Assembly: GCA_947476285.1 (NCBI GenBank)
Contig: CANJPU010000033.1
Span: forward strand, 1 to 51,507
DNA: 51,507 bases
Reading direction: 5' to 3'
Origin: Comamonadaceae bacterium
GTDB lineage: Bacteria > Pseudomonadota > Gammaproteobacteria > Burkholderiales > Burkholderiaceae_C
A model generated the notes under the pieces. That model made no database searches, was not told where the DNA came from, and worked only from the letters and a program-made list of their open reading frames with translations. The position numbers and the translations under genes were made by a program. Positions 1 to 7,825 of this stretch are shown piece by piece; position 1 is the stretch's first letter; each line of letters starts with the position of its first letter.

Positions 1-1110
1 CACCGCCACGCCAATCTTGTCTTTGCCCACCAGCTTGGCGCACTCAACTCGGACTTTGATCTTGTCCAGATTCTTCTCGGTCGCTGCCAACAAATCTTCT
101 CTGGTGTGAACCCGCAACTTCGCCAGCTCCGGGTTGCGGCAAGCTACTAGGCGCTCACCGGGAAAGTCCGGTGAGCTGATCTCCAGCAAATTGAGCGCAT
201 CAAACAAGCCCATCTGCACATGCCCCTGCTCCACCAGCGTGCGAATGGAGCTGCTGCGCAGCGCCGTAATCCAGGCCACATCGGCATCAGTGCTCATCGC
301 ATCAATGGCCTTTTGCGAAATCATGCCTCTGTCGCCCACCATGACCATGCGTTTAATGCCGAATTCCTTGCGCAGGTGCGTGACCTGCGGCATAAACGTC
401 GTGCTGTCCGAGGTGTTGCCCTCGTGCACCGAGACGGCCACCGGGCAACCCCGATCATCGGTGAGCAGCCCGTAGTTGACCTGCAAGGTGCCGCGCTTGC
501 CATCACGGCTGTAGCCCATCTTGGCCAAGGGACAGCGCGAGCCTTCGAAGTAGCTCGATGAGAGGTCGTACAGCACCAGGGCGTCTTCTTTGAGGTGGCG
601 AGCTGCGAGCTTCCTTTGAATCCGATCTTGCCCCGCGAGCAGCCAATCCATGGCCGCGTACAGGTCGTCCTCAGTGGCATCGGCCACGCCAAATTCCTGA
701 GCCAAGGTGCTGGTATGCCACAGGCGCGTGGTGGCGAGCTTGGTGGCGGGGCAGACGATGCGCGACGCCACCATGGCACAAACCAGGTCGCGTTCAGGAC
801 AGGGCTTGGATGCCAGCAAAGAGGTAAAGCCCAGGCGCTGCATCGCCAAGGCGACCGCTTGGACATGACCGTGGGCACGCGATGATGAAATCTCAAAGGC
901 CTCACCCGCAGGGACAAAGGTCTCGCCCGCCAAAGAGCGGCGGATCAGATCGACCACGGAATCGGGCAGATGCGATAAGTTACCCAAGGTCTCGTTCTTG
1001 ACCTTGCCGTCTTCGCGGTAACTGCGACGCAGCAAATGGGTGCAATAGACTTGGTCTTTGTACTTGCGCTTAGTGGTGACTACGTGAGCCGTGCCGTTTC
1101 TTGATGCCAT
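1..1110 (-). mobile_element. IS1634-type transposase, N-terminal 370 codons, cut by the window edge
   Basis: The minus strand is open from an ATG at 1110-1108 to the first base of the window, so the C-terminal part is missing. The product is a DDE transposase of the IS4/IS1634 type. It shows the first catalytic Asp context 'LYDLSSSYFEG' followed by 'GYSRDGKRGT', and the second Asp in 'VMVGDRGMIS'. The third acidic residue should lie outside the window. No frameshift or internal stop is seen in the visible part. The start has its own strong promoter (TTGCAA / TATAAT), and a terminator sits between it and rloB. Family assignment is from remembered motifs, not a search. Confidence 0.85.
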
Positions 1111-1117
1111 AAGCTTG

Positions 1118-1145
1118 ATTATAGTCAATAAATTGCTACTTGCAA
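1118..1145 (-). promoter_or_regulatory. Promoter of the transposase gene
   Basis: Read on the minus strand, a TTGCAA -35 element (1145-1140) is followed after 16 bases by a perfect TATAAT -10 element (1123-1118). The -10 element ends seven bases before the transposase ATG, so the mRNA would be nearly leaderless. Assignment is by consensus only. Confidence 0.5.
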
Positions 1146-1172
1146 ACTTGTTTAGTGACTACACAAGTGAGT

Positions 1173-1199
1173 ACAAAAAAGACTGCACTCGGCAGTCTT
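1173..1199 (-). terminator. Rho-independent terminator facing the IS
   Basis: On the minus strand an 8-bp perfect stem (AAGACTGC / GCAGTCTT, loop CGAGT) runs into a T tract (plus-strand A run 1175-1180). It would stop leftward transcripts from the rloAB side before they enter the transposase gene. It may be the natural terminator of rloAB or an insulator carried by the IS. Confidence 0.7.
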
Positions 1200-1257
1200 G
1201 CATGGCTACAGGGGTGGAAAAATGCGATTTAGAGGCTCAAATATGGGAGGAACTTCG

Positions 1258-1323
1258 GCCTAGCCCTGGGCGCGAATCCATCACTTTCATTCTGTTTCGA
1301 TTCTTCTGCGTTGGAGCACTAGT
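1258..1323. repeat. 66-bp arm of a dispersed palindromic element (left copy)
   Basis: These 66 bases are the reverse complement of 51359-51424, with only two differences (at 1309 and 1315). The CACTAGT end faces inward, eight bases from the rloB stop. The other end stops abruptly at 1257/1258, where IS-side sequence begins. Only one arm of the element seen at the right end of the window is present here. Confidence 0.9.
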
Positions 1324-1330
1324 GCATGCC

Positions 1331-2005
1331 TCAGTCGCGCTGCTTGATCAGCAAGGACACCAGTTCGGCGATTCCCGTGTAGGGCTGCGGATCGGTATAA
1401 GCGTTGAAATTGACCTCCAATGCCCGTGCCCGCAGCATGGCTGCATCCAAGCGGTCGCGCGTCGCGGAAAAAGCACCGCCCGCGCCTTTGCCATAGCCCG
1501 GCAGGTGTCGCTTGAGGCGGCCGAACACTTCGTCGCGGTGTATGGGATGCGCAATGTCCTCGTAGTGCAACAAGAGCCACAGCTCGAAGCTGGGCACCGA
1601 AGCAACGGCCTTGAAGCTCACCAGTTCTTTGACGTCGTTTTTCAGCTTGCCTGCCAGTGACCGGGCCAAGTCCAGAGCTTCGAAATAGCTGCCATGGTCG
1701 TCACGGTCGAACACGGCGAACACCCTGTCAAAGCTGCGCGGGCGAATGCCCTTGTACAGATCGCCTTGTTCGAACAACTGCCGAGCGTACCTGACCACCT
1801 GAATCGGCGCGGTGCCGAGTTGGCTGGGTTGAACCTGCACATTCGCCGAATGCAACTGGTAGGCGGCCCGGATGTCCCCGAAGTAAAGCGGCTCGGTCTT
1901 GCTGCCCTCCGTGACAATCAAAGTGCGAAGGTAACTCGCGCGGCGGACCTGCTTTTTCTGACTTCGGGCGAGCTGTCTATCCTTGGGCTGGTTGTCGCGC
2001 CCCAT
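1331..2005 (-). CDS. rloB: RloB-family protein, Toprim-like partner of an ATPase
   Basis: A 224-residue protein with a basic N-terminus (about residues 1-25). It then shows a Toprim-like pattern: a Glu in 'IVTEGSKTEPLYF' (E33) and an acidic cluster in 'VFAVFDRDDHGS' (D100, D102, D103). These match the RloB family, known from restriction-modification loci and ATPase/Toprim phage-defence pairs such as PARIS. The product is probably a nuclease or effector held or triggered by the upstream ATPase; nuclease activity is inferred. The start ATG shares one base with the rloA stop (TGATG at 2007-2003), so the two are translationally coupled. The gene ends eight bases from a dispersed repeat arm. Confidence 0.8.
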   Translation of the reverse strand: MGRDNQPKDRQLARSQKKQVRRASYLRTLIVTEGSKTEPLYFGDIRAAYQLHSANVQVQPSQLGTAPIQVVRYARQLFEQGDLYKGIRPRSFDRVFAVFDRDDHGSYFEALDLARSLAGKLKNDVKELVSFKAVASVPSFELWLLLHYEDIAHPIHRDEVFGRLKRHLPGYGKGAGGAFSATRDRLDAAMLRARALEVNFNAYTDPQPYTGIAELVSLLIKQRD

Positions 2006-3276
2006 CAGTCCTTGACTCCCGGCAATTGATCGCGCAAGAGCGGCAAAGCGCCATAGCGACCCTGCAGGTAGCCGCGCTCCAGTGCCTCATTCTTCCGAGG
2101 GCTGAAGTCAGTCAGTGGGTAAAGCACAGAACTTTGATCCGGTTTCTTCTCGACAAACCAGACCTGATCGCGCCGGAGCAGGCCGTATGCATCGAGCAGC
2201 GAAGTGTCATGTGTCGTGAACACAAGTTGCGCACCACCGGTATTCGCTTCAGGCCGGTGAAACAGCCGCACCAGGGCTTGCACAAGCAAGGTGTGCAGGC
2301 TGGTGTCGAGTTCATCCACGACCAAGGTCAGGCCCTTGTTCAAAATATCCAGGATCGGCCCGGTAAGGAACAGCAGGTTGCGGGTGCCGCTGGATTCATC
2401 CATCAAATCGAAAACGGCCTTGCCGTGTTCGGTGACGTGGTGGAACTTCACTTCATCGACCGCTTGCTCGCCAGCCTCTTCCTCCCGCTTGCCGGTGGCC
2501 AGATCGAATCGAATGCTTTGAACCGCAGCCTGTCTGGTCGCCACTTCGACGTCAGCGATGCTGATATCGGCCGCGCGCAGAAAATCGCACATGGCTTTTC
2601 GTTGGGCTTCCTGCTTGAGCATTTGCACCGAAAAATGCGGCGACAAAGGTGCCAGTTCATTGAAGATCACCAGCCGATTGGCAAACCAGTCGAACACGGG
2701 GCGCAGGGCATCGCTATTGAGCTGCACAGCCATGGACAGGAACAAGGCATTGGACCGGGTGGCGCCCTCCCACAAATGCTTGGCACCTTTGAGGCCCGGG
2801 CCGAATTCGTACACATCCTTGCCGCTTTCGGCATCGAAATGACGATCGAACCAGCGCTGCGGCTTGAACGCCTTATAAACCAGCAGATGCTCCCTGACGA
2901 TGCGTTGCGTGGTCATGGCAAAGCCGTACTGGTAGCGCACGCCGTCGAGCAAGAACGTGACTTCGAAGTCCGTGGGCTGACCGCCCGAAGAGGCATCGAG
3001 CTTGAAGGGCTGGAGTCGATCAAAGGTCTGGCCCGGCTGCAGGCCGGCTGAGTCCGTCACCACGCCACGCATGTATTGCATGGCTTTGATAAGGTTGGAT
3101 TTGCCGCTGGCATTGGCCCCGTACACCACCGCACTCTTGAGTAAATGCGGGGCCGCCTTCAGGCCGGTTGCCAATGCATGGGTCTCAAGCAAGGTCTTGT
3201 CGGTGGAAGCCACCAGACTAAGCGCCTGCTCATCACGTAGGCTGCGGAAGTTCTTGATGCGGAACTCGACGAGCAT
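2005..3276 (-). CDS. rloA: RloA-type AAA/SMC-like ATPase of a defence module
   Basis: A 423-residue ATPase of the AAA_15/AAA_21 (OLD/RloA-like) group. Visible features are the N-terminal 'FRIKNFRSLRDEQ' typical of SMC-like ATPases, Walker A GANASGKS at 53-60, Walker B and D-loop 'LVVDELDTSLH' near 319-327, and the H-loop 'FTTHD' with His 356. The architecture (head domain with middle insert, no large coiled coil) fits the ATPase subunit of two-gene anti-phage systems paired with a Toprim-like effector. It is the first gene of a two-gene operon driven by an AT-rich promoter just upstream. Defence function is inferred from family and gene pairing. Confidence 0.8.
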   Translation of the reverse strand: MLVEFRIKNFRSLRDEQALSLVASTDKTLLETHALATGLKAAPHLLKSAVVYGANASGKSNLIKAMQYMRGVVTDSAGLQPGQTFDRLQPFKLDASSGGQPTDFEVTFLLDGVRYQYGFAMTTQRIVREHLLVYKAFKPQRWFDRHFDAESGKDVYEFGPGLKGAKHLWEGATRSNALFLSMAVQLNSDALRPVFDWFANRLVIFNELAPLSPHFSVQMLKQEAQRKAMCDFLRAADISIADVEVATRQAAVQSIRFDLATGKREEEAGEQAVDEVKFHHVTEHGKAVFDLMDESSGTRNLLFLTGPILDILNKGLTLVVDELDTSLHTLLVQALVRLFHRPEANTGGAQLVFTTHDTSLLDAYGLLRRDQVWFVEKKPDQSSVLYPLTDFSPRKNEALERGYLQGRYGALPLLRDQLPGVKD

Positions 3277-3353
3277 TTATTCACCGACGATTAATATAAT
3301 AAATGTCTATTATGCTCTTATTGCACAAATAGTGAAGTTATTTAGTTAGGTTT
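3277..3353 (-). promoter_or_regulatory. AT-rich promoter region of rloAB
   Basis: About 75 bases far more AT-rich than the flanks lie directly upstream of rloA. On the minus strand TTGTGC and several TATTAT/TATAAT-like hexamers are present, together with an ATAATA-N6-TATTAT dyad that could be an operator. The right edge of this AT-rich block is also the point where the neighbouring 2TM gene loses its 5' end. Exact promoter elements are not certain. Confidence 0.45.
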
Positions 3354-3599
3354 GCGTCAAAAATCCTCGGCTGGTTCGTGCATGCCTGCGTCTACCTGGT
3401 GGTCAACCTCTTCATCCACGGCCTGTCGCACTGGGGCGCGATCAGCCGGACCTGGACCGCCCTGCCGCTGCTGGCCTGGGGCCTGGGTCTTGCCCTGCAC
3501 GGCATCGCGGTGTTTCTGCTGGGTGCCGGCAGCGGGCTGGGTGAGCGCCTGGTGCAAAAAGAGCGCGATCGGCTGCAGCGGCAGCATGATGGGACTTGA
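3354..3599 (+). pseudogene. 5'-truncated 2TM-domain membrane protein
   Basis: The frame encodes the core of a 2TM domain protein: 'KILGWFVHACVYLVVNLFI' (first membrane helix), a short loop, 'LPLLAWGLGLALHGIAVFLL' (second helix), and the charged tail 'GERLVQKERDRLQRQ'. In this small inner-membrane family the first helix usually follows 15-25 N-terminal residues with an ATG. Here the frame runs back into the AT-rich rloA promoter with no ATG, and the nearest possible start is GTG 3378, inside the first helix. The gene therefore appears decapitated by arrival of the rlo module. A shortened but still translated protein cannot be excluded. Confidence 0.6.
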
Positions 3600-3723
3600 G
3601 CGCCTTCGGCATCAGCCGCCGCAGCCGACTGTCAACGCAGCAAAACTGCAGACCCAAGCCGCCGCGCCTGATGGCGGGGCGCGCTTACGCGTCTGATGGC
3701 CATGGACCGCAGCCGAGGGCACT

Positions 3724-4302
3724 TTACCGACCGGGGCCGGGCAGCCGTTGTGTGCGACCAGTGGTCGAGGCCGCCGAACCAGCCGGTTGATCGCCCCTGC
3801 GGGGGTGGCGGGGGACGCCGGTTGGAGCTGCCGGCGCTGCACCTGGCACTGCTTGTTCCGATGGCGCCCCAGAGCCTGCGTAGAGTGGCCACTGAGGACG
3901 CTGAGACTCGGACGGAAACTCTTGGATGCCAAATAAGCTGTCGAACCGAGCTTGCCGCCCTTCAACATCTGATGAGCGTTGAGAGCTTCGGTCAGGGCGT
4001 TGCACTCCAGACCGATCTGATGGCGCGGGCGACGTTGACCCACCCCCACCATCTGGCCAGAAGCCGAAACGCTCCAGGGCATCGTCAATAGCCAGCGGGT
4101 CCGGCGGCGAAACTGGCCGTCTTGGGGCGGGGGAAGTGAGCCGCACGCCAGTCGCACCCACAGGGGCAAGGGCGGATGTAGGCGTAGGACTGCGCGACTC
4201 CTCGAAAGGCAGATCGCTCAGTGGGGCAAAAATACGATTGTTTCCAGGGCTGGGCGAAGACCGGACATGGGCAGGAGTGAAAGAACCAGAACGACGGGGC
4301 AT
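3724..4302 (-). CDS. Hypothetical Ser/Pro-rich protein, distal half of a split frame
   Basis: I do not recognise this 192-residue protein. It is rich in Ser, Pro, Arg and Gly and looks disordered, with a more ordered stretch 'PLAIDDALERFGFWPDG' near the middle. It has no signal peptide or membrane helix. It lies in the same reading frame as the Ser/Pro-rich frame upstream (4348-4752), from which a single TGA (4350-4348) separates it. Either one gene of about 340 codons has been cut by a nonsense mutation, or there are two small related genes, since both begin Met-Pro and carry similar Pro/Arg-rich text. Composition of this kind is seen at the N-termini of secreted effectors, but that is only a resemblance. 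Confidence 0.35.
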   Translation of the reverse strand: MPRRSGSFTPAHVRSSPSPGNNRIFAPLSDLPFEESRSPTPTSALAPVGATGVRLTSPAPRRPVSPPDPLAIDDALERFGFWPDGGGGSTSPAPSDRSGVQRPDRSSQRSSDVEGRQARFDSLFGIQEFPSESQRPQWPLYAGSGAPSEQAVPGAAPAAPTGVPRHPRRGDQPAGSAASTTGRTQRLPGPGR

Positions 4303-4347
4303 CTTGAGAGGAATAAACGAGAGTTGAAAAACCAGGCGATCAACCGT

Positions 4348-4752
4348 TCAAGGGCTTGGCTGCCGTCGACGCGGCGCCGCAGGAGCGAGGGGGCGACCTG
4401 GACCGTGAGCCGGGTCGCCGGGGGGATCCAGATTCACAGGCATCTCCCAGGCACTTGTGGGCGCCGGGACGGCTCCAGTCGCCCTAACTTGCGTGGGTGC
4501 TTGAGGTGGTCCCGACTGGTCCGCCGTCATTTCACCCAGGATCCTGCGAAGTCGATGGCTCCTGGGTTCGGCCGGACCAAGCAATGCGCGCAATTCACGT
4601 GCAAGCACGGCCGCTGGCGATGAAAGTGGAAGTGGGGGAACATTCGGTGGGCGGGTGGGTCCGCCAGCACCAGGGAATGATGAGGGCCCACGACGGGGCG
4701 GCAGGTCCCTCTGCGGAAGAGGCAAAGGCGGGGGGGTGGATCCAGATGGCAT
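4348..4752 (-). CDS. Hypothetical Pro-rich protein, proximal half of a split frame
   Basis: A 134-codon proline-rich frame with the start chosen at ATG 4752, just downstream of a terminator-like hairpin. Earlier in-frame starts would lie across that hairpin. The middle holds a possible short helix 'AAVLARELRALLGPAEPRSHRLRRILGEM'-like segment (only the pattern is given), flanked by Pro/Arg-rich text. The family is unknown. It continues in frame into 3724-4302 apart from one TGA. GC-rich DNA often gives spurious proline-rich frames, so coding is uncertain. Confidence 0.3.
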   Translation of the reverse strand: MPSGSTPPPLPLPQRDLPPRRGPSSFPGAGGPTRPPNVPPLPLSSPAAVLARELRALLGPAEPRSHRLRRILGEMTADQSGPPQAPTQVRATGAVPAPTSAWEMPVNLDPPGDPAHGPGRPLAPAAPRRRQPSP

Positions 4753-4766
4753 ATTTGGTTCGCATG

Positions 4767-4793
4767 AAAAGGGGCCGATCAAGCGATCAGCCC
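4767..4793 (-). terminator. Terminator-like hairpin downstream of the Pro/Val/Tyr-repeat gene
   Basis: On the minus strand GGGCTGATC-GCTT-GATCGGCCC forms a 9-bp stem with one G-U pair, followed by C and four T residues (plus A run 4767-4770). It would end the transcript of the secreted repeat protein at 4940-5362. The short T tract makes it a moderate candidate. Confidence 0.5.
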
Positions 4794-4939
4794 ACTTCTT
4801 TGGGGTTTGGGTAGGACAGGCCGCAGGAATTCTGCCCACGCAGTGCCCCGGCGTGCAGATCAATCCACAGACCGCCCCCCAGCGAGCACCGCTTGGCACA
4901 TTTCAGCAACGAAGTGCCACTCAGCGCTCGCCCGCCGCG

Positions 4940-5362
4940 TCAATTCCAGTGACGATGACGCCACTGCGGGCCGACGATACGCTGCCTGTAATACGTGGGC
5001 GGGCCGTAGTAATACCCCACGCCATACACGGGCGGCGCTTGCACATACACCGGCGGCGCTTGCACATACACCGGCGCTGGCCTCACATACACCGGCGCTG
5101 GCCTCACGTACACCTGTGCGGGCTGCACGTAGTAGGGTCGGGGCTGCAGGTAGACCGGTGGTGCATACACGGGTTGGGCATAGACCTGCTGCGGGTAATA
5201 CGCCGGCGCGTTGGACACCCCCACACTCACACCGGGCGCCACTTGCGCGCCAATGGAGAAATAGACGTTGCTGGCCGCCTGCGCCATAGGGGCAGTGACT
5301 GCCGCTGCCAGCACCACGGCCGCTGCGGCCGCCTTGACGTAGAGGGAATTGCTGAGCTTCAT
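4940..5362 (-). CDS. Secreted Pro/Val/Tyr-repeat protein
   Basis: A 140-residue exported protein of unknown function. Residues 1-30 are a signal peptide: 'MKLSNSLYVK', an Ala-rich core and 'MAQAA'. After a short folded-looking part (about 31-55) comes a low-complexity Tyr/Pro/Val/Gln tract with near-identical units such as 'APVYVRP' and 'PPVYVQA', then an aromatic/basic C-terminus ending 'WRHRHWN'. At DNA level the repeat is tandem 21-bp units around 5035-5110. Similar short exported proteins are common in Comamonadaceae and usually annotated hypothetical; a surface or periplasmic role is inferred. The ATG is preceded by an AAGGAGAATCACA ribosome binding site. It is divergent from glnS. Confidence 0.8.
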   Translation of the reverse strand: MKLSNSLYVKAAAAAVVLAAAVTAPMAQAASNVYFSIGAQVAPGVSVGVSNAPAYYPQQVYAQPVYAPPVYLQPRPYYVQPAQVYVRPAPVYVRPAPVYVQAPPVYVQAPPVYGVGYYYGPPTYYRQRIVGPQWRHRHWN

Positions 5363-5558
5363 TGTGATTCTCCTTGTGGTTTGCCGGGCCGATCAAAGCC
5401 CTACGCCCCCATCTAACGCGGTAGCACCGCATGCGAATACCATCTGCACCGTCAAAGTCATTGCAAAACGTAACGCACAGAGAAATCAGACACATTTGAG
5501 CCCCGCGCAGACTCACCGGGCCGCCCCGTACTGCGGTGCACCCTAAAATGGTTCTAAT

Positions 5559-7340
5559 ATGAACGCGCCCCCAGAAAAAGAAACTCTCAAGCCCAGCAAC
5601 TTCCTGCGTCAGGTGATTGAACGCGACCTGGAGCAAGGCACTTACACGCAGCGCAAGTGGGCCGGCCAGCCCGCCGATGCCGCCGGCCATGCGCAGGGCC
5701 AGGCCGATCCTGCCAGAATCCGCACCCGCTTTCCGCCCGAGCCCAATGGCTATCTGCACGTGGGCCACGCCAAAAGCATCTGCCTCAATTTTGGTTTGGC
5801 GCGCGACTACGGCGGTGTCTGCCACATGCGCTTTGACGACACCAACCCCGAGAAAGAAGACAAAGAATTCGTCGACAGCATTCTCGACGCGGTGCACTGG
5901 CTGGGCTTTGGCTGGGAAGCCCACGGCACCAGCCACCTCTATCACGCCAGCGATTATTTTGACTTCATGTACCGCGCGGCCGAGTATCTGGTGGAAGCAG
6001 GCCTGGCCTATGTGGACGAACAATCCGCGCAAGACATGCGCATCAACCGCGGCGACTTCAACCGCCCCGGCACCGACAGCCCCTACCGCAGCCGCAGCAT
6101 CGACGAGAACCTGCAACGCTTTCGCGACATGCGCGATGCCAAGCTGGCCGACGGCGCAGCCGTGCTGCGCGCCAAAATCGACATGGCGCACCCCAACATC
6201 AACCTGCGCGACCCGGCCATCTACCGCATTCGCCGCGCCAATCATCACAACACCGGCGACAAGTGGTGCATCTACCCGATGTACACCTATGCCCACCCGA
6301 TTGAAGATGCGCTGGAGAACATCACCCACAGCATTTGCACGCTGGAGTTTGAAGACCAGCGGCCTTTCTACGACTGGCTGCTCGACCGCCTGGCCGAAGG
6401 CGGCCTGGTCAATCAGCCGCACCCGCGCCAATATGAGTTTGCACGCCTGAACCTCACCTATGTGATCACCAGCAAACGCAAGCTCAAGCAACTGGTGGAC
6501 GAAGGCCGCGTCAGCGGCTGGGACGACCCGCGCATGCCCACCATCGTGGGCCTGCGCCGGCGCGGCTACACGGCGCAGAGCATTCAACTCTTCGCCGATC
6601 GCATCGGCGTGACCAAGAGCGACAGTTGGATCGACTACAGCACCCTGGAAGGCGCGCTGCGCGACGACCTCGACCCCAAGGCCGCCCGGGCGATGGCCGT
6701 GCTCGACCCTGTGCAACTGGTCATCAGCAATTGGGATGCGCTGCATGACGTTGGGTTTCTCGATGCGTGCTCAGCACCCGTGCACCCCCACCTGCCCGAG
6801 GCCGGCACCCGTGAATTCAAGTTCGGCCGCGAATTGTGGATAGAGCGCAGCGACTATGAGGATGTGCCGCCCAAGGGCTACAACCGCTTGTTCCCCGGCA
6901 ACAAGGTGCGCCTCAAATATGGCCATGTGATCGAATGCAAAGGCGCCACGCGCGACGCAGCAGGCCACATCACGCAAGTGCAAGCCGAGCTGATCCCCGA
7001 CACCAAGAGCGGCACCCCCGGCGCCAGTGCGATCAAGGTCAAGGGCGTGATCACCTGGGTAGCGGCAGCCGATGCGGTGCCGGCGCAGGTGCGCCTCTAC
7101 GACAAACTCTTCACAGTGCCTCAGCCCGACACCTCGGACAAGGATTTTCTGGAAGAACTCAACCCCGACAGCCTGAAAGTCATCACCGCATACGTAGAGC
7201 CTGCGCTTGCCCAGGCCCGGCCTGACGACAGGTTTCAGTTTGAGCGGCACGGCTATTTTGTGGCGGACCGCATCGAGCATGCGCCAGGACGGCCGGTGTT
7301 CAACAAGATCACGGGGATGAAGGATTCGTTCGGGAAATGA
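5559..7340 (+). CDS. glnS: Glutaminyl-tRNA synthetase
   Basis: A 593-residue class I aminoacyl-tRNA synthetase that charges tRNA-Gln with glutamine. The HIGH-type motif is in 'PEPNGYLHVGHAKS' (about residues 60-73) and the KMSKS-type loop reads 'VITSKRKLKQ'. The C-terminal two-barrel anticodon-binding part follows and ends 'NKITGMKDSFGK'. Length and motifs are normal for the bacterial enzyme. It is a housekeeping gene transcribed rightward from the region divergent from the secreted repeat protein; a DUF2283 gene follows 21 bases after the stop. Confidence 0.97.
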   Translation: MNAPPEKETLKPSNFLRQVIERDLEQGTYTQRKWAGQPADAAGHAQGQADPARIRTRFPPEPNGYLHVGHAKSICLNFGLARDYGGVCHMRFDDTNPEKEDKEFVDSILDAVHWLGFGWEAHGTSHLYHASDYFDFMYRAAEYLVEAGLAYVDEQSAQDMRINRGDFNRPGTDSPYRSRSIDENLQRFRDMRDAKLADGAAVLRAKIDMAHPNINLRDPAIYRIRRANHHNTGDKWCIYPMYTYAHPIEDALENITHSICTLEFEDQRPFYDWLLDRLAEGGLVNQPHPRQYEFARLNLTYVITSKRKLKQLVDEGRVSGWDDPRMPTIVGLRRRGYTAQSIQLFADRIGVTKSDSWIDYSTLEGALRDDLDPKAARAMAVLDPVQLVISNWDALHDVGFLDACSAPVHPHLPEAGTREFKFGRELWIERSDYEDVPPKGYNRLFPGNKVRLKYGHVIECKGATRDAAGHITQVQAELIPDTKSGTPGASAIKVKGVITWVAAADAVPAQVRLYDKLFTVPQPDTSDKDFLEELNPDSLKVITAYVEPALAQARPDDRFQFERHGYFVADRIEHAPGRPVFNKITGMKDSFGK

Positions 7341-7361
7341 GCACCACCGGAAGATCGCGCC

Positions 7362-7553
7362 ATGAAGTCTGTTTACTTCGAAGATGACGATATCCTGCAA
7401 ATCCGTGTATCGGACAAGCCCATCGTGCGCGAGATTTCCCAAGGCTGGAACACGAACATCAGCTATGCGCAGGATGGATCCATCGTGGAGATCGTGTTGC
7501 TCGATGCCAAGAAAGAGGGTTTGCTGCCCCTGGAGTTCAAGAGGGCGGCTTAG
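7362..7553 (+). CDS. DUF2283 family small protein
   Basis: A 63-residue protein with the DUF2283 pattern: 'YFEDDDILQIRVSDKP', 'DGSIVEIVLLDA' and a C-terminal 'LPLEF'. The family is a small beta-rich domain of unknown function, often found beside toxin-antitoxin-like genes; no toxin partner is seen here. It begins 21 bases after glnS and may be read through from it. About 270 bases without a convincing gene follow. Confidence 0.75.
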   Translation: MKSVYFEDDDILQIRVSDKPIVREISQGWNTNISYAQDGSIVEIVLLDAKKEGLLPLEFKRAA

Positions 7554-7825
7554 GTTTATGCCAGTAAGTGACGGCGCGTGCGTGGCTGAGTGACAAGAAG
7601 AATCTGATCGAGCATGCCCATACAGACTGACGACTTCAGAGCCGCCTTGGTCGAGGTGCTCAGACGTGACGCACATGAGGGCCATCACTTCTGGGCATTT
7701 CCAGCGCCTGCCCACACCCTTCGCCCGGTGGCTCCTGCGATGGATGCGCCACATTTGAAAGCACACACTCGGTCGCGCTCGCTCCACTTTGTGCCAGACC
7801 CGGCCTCAGGGGATTGCAAATCGCC

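Noticed and set aside
5035..5110. Tandem short repeats considered as a CRISPR array.
   Set aside because: The units are adjacent, without unique spacers, and encode the repeat protein in frame.
4860..6746. A 628-codon open frame on the minus strand across glnS.
   Set aside because: It is the antisense shadow of glnS and of the secreted repeat gene, with no recognisable domain; long antisense frames are usual in high-GC DNA.
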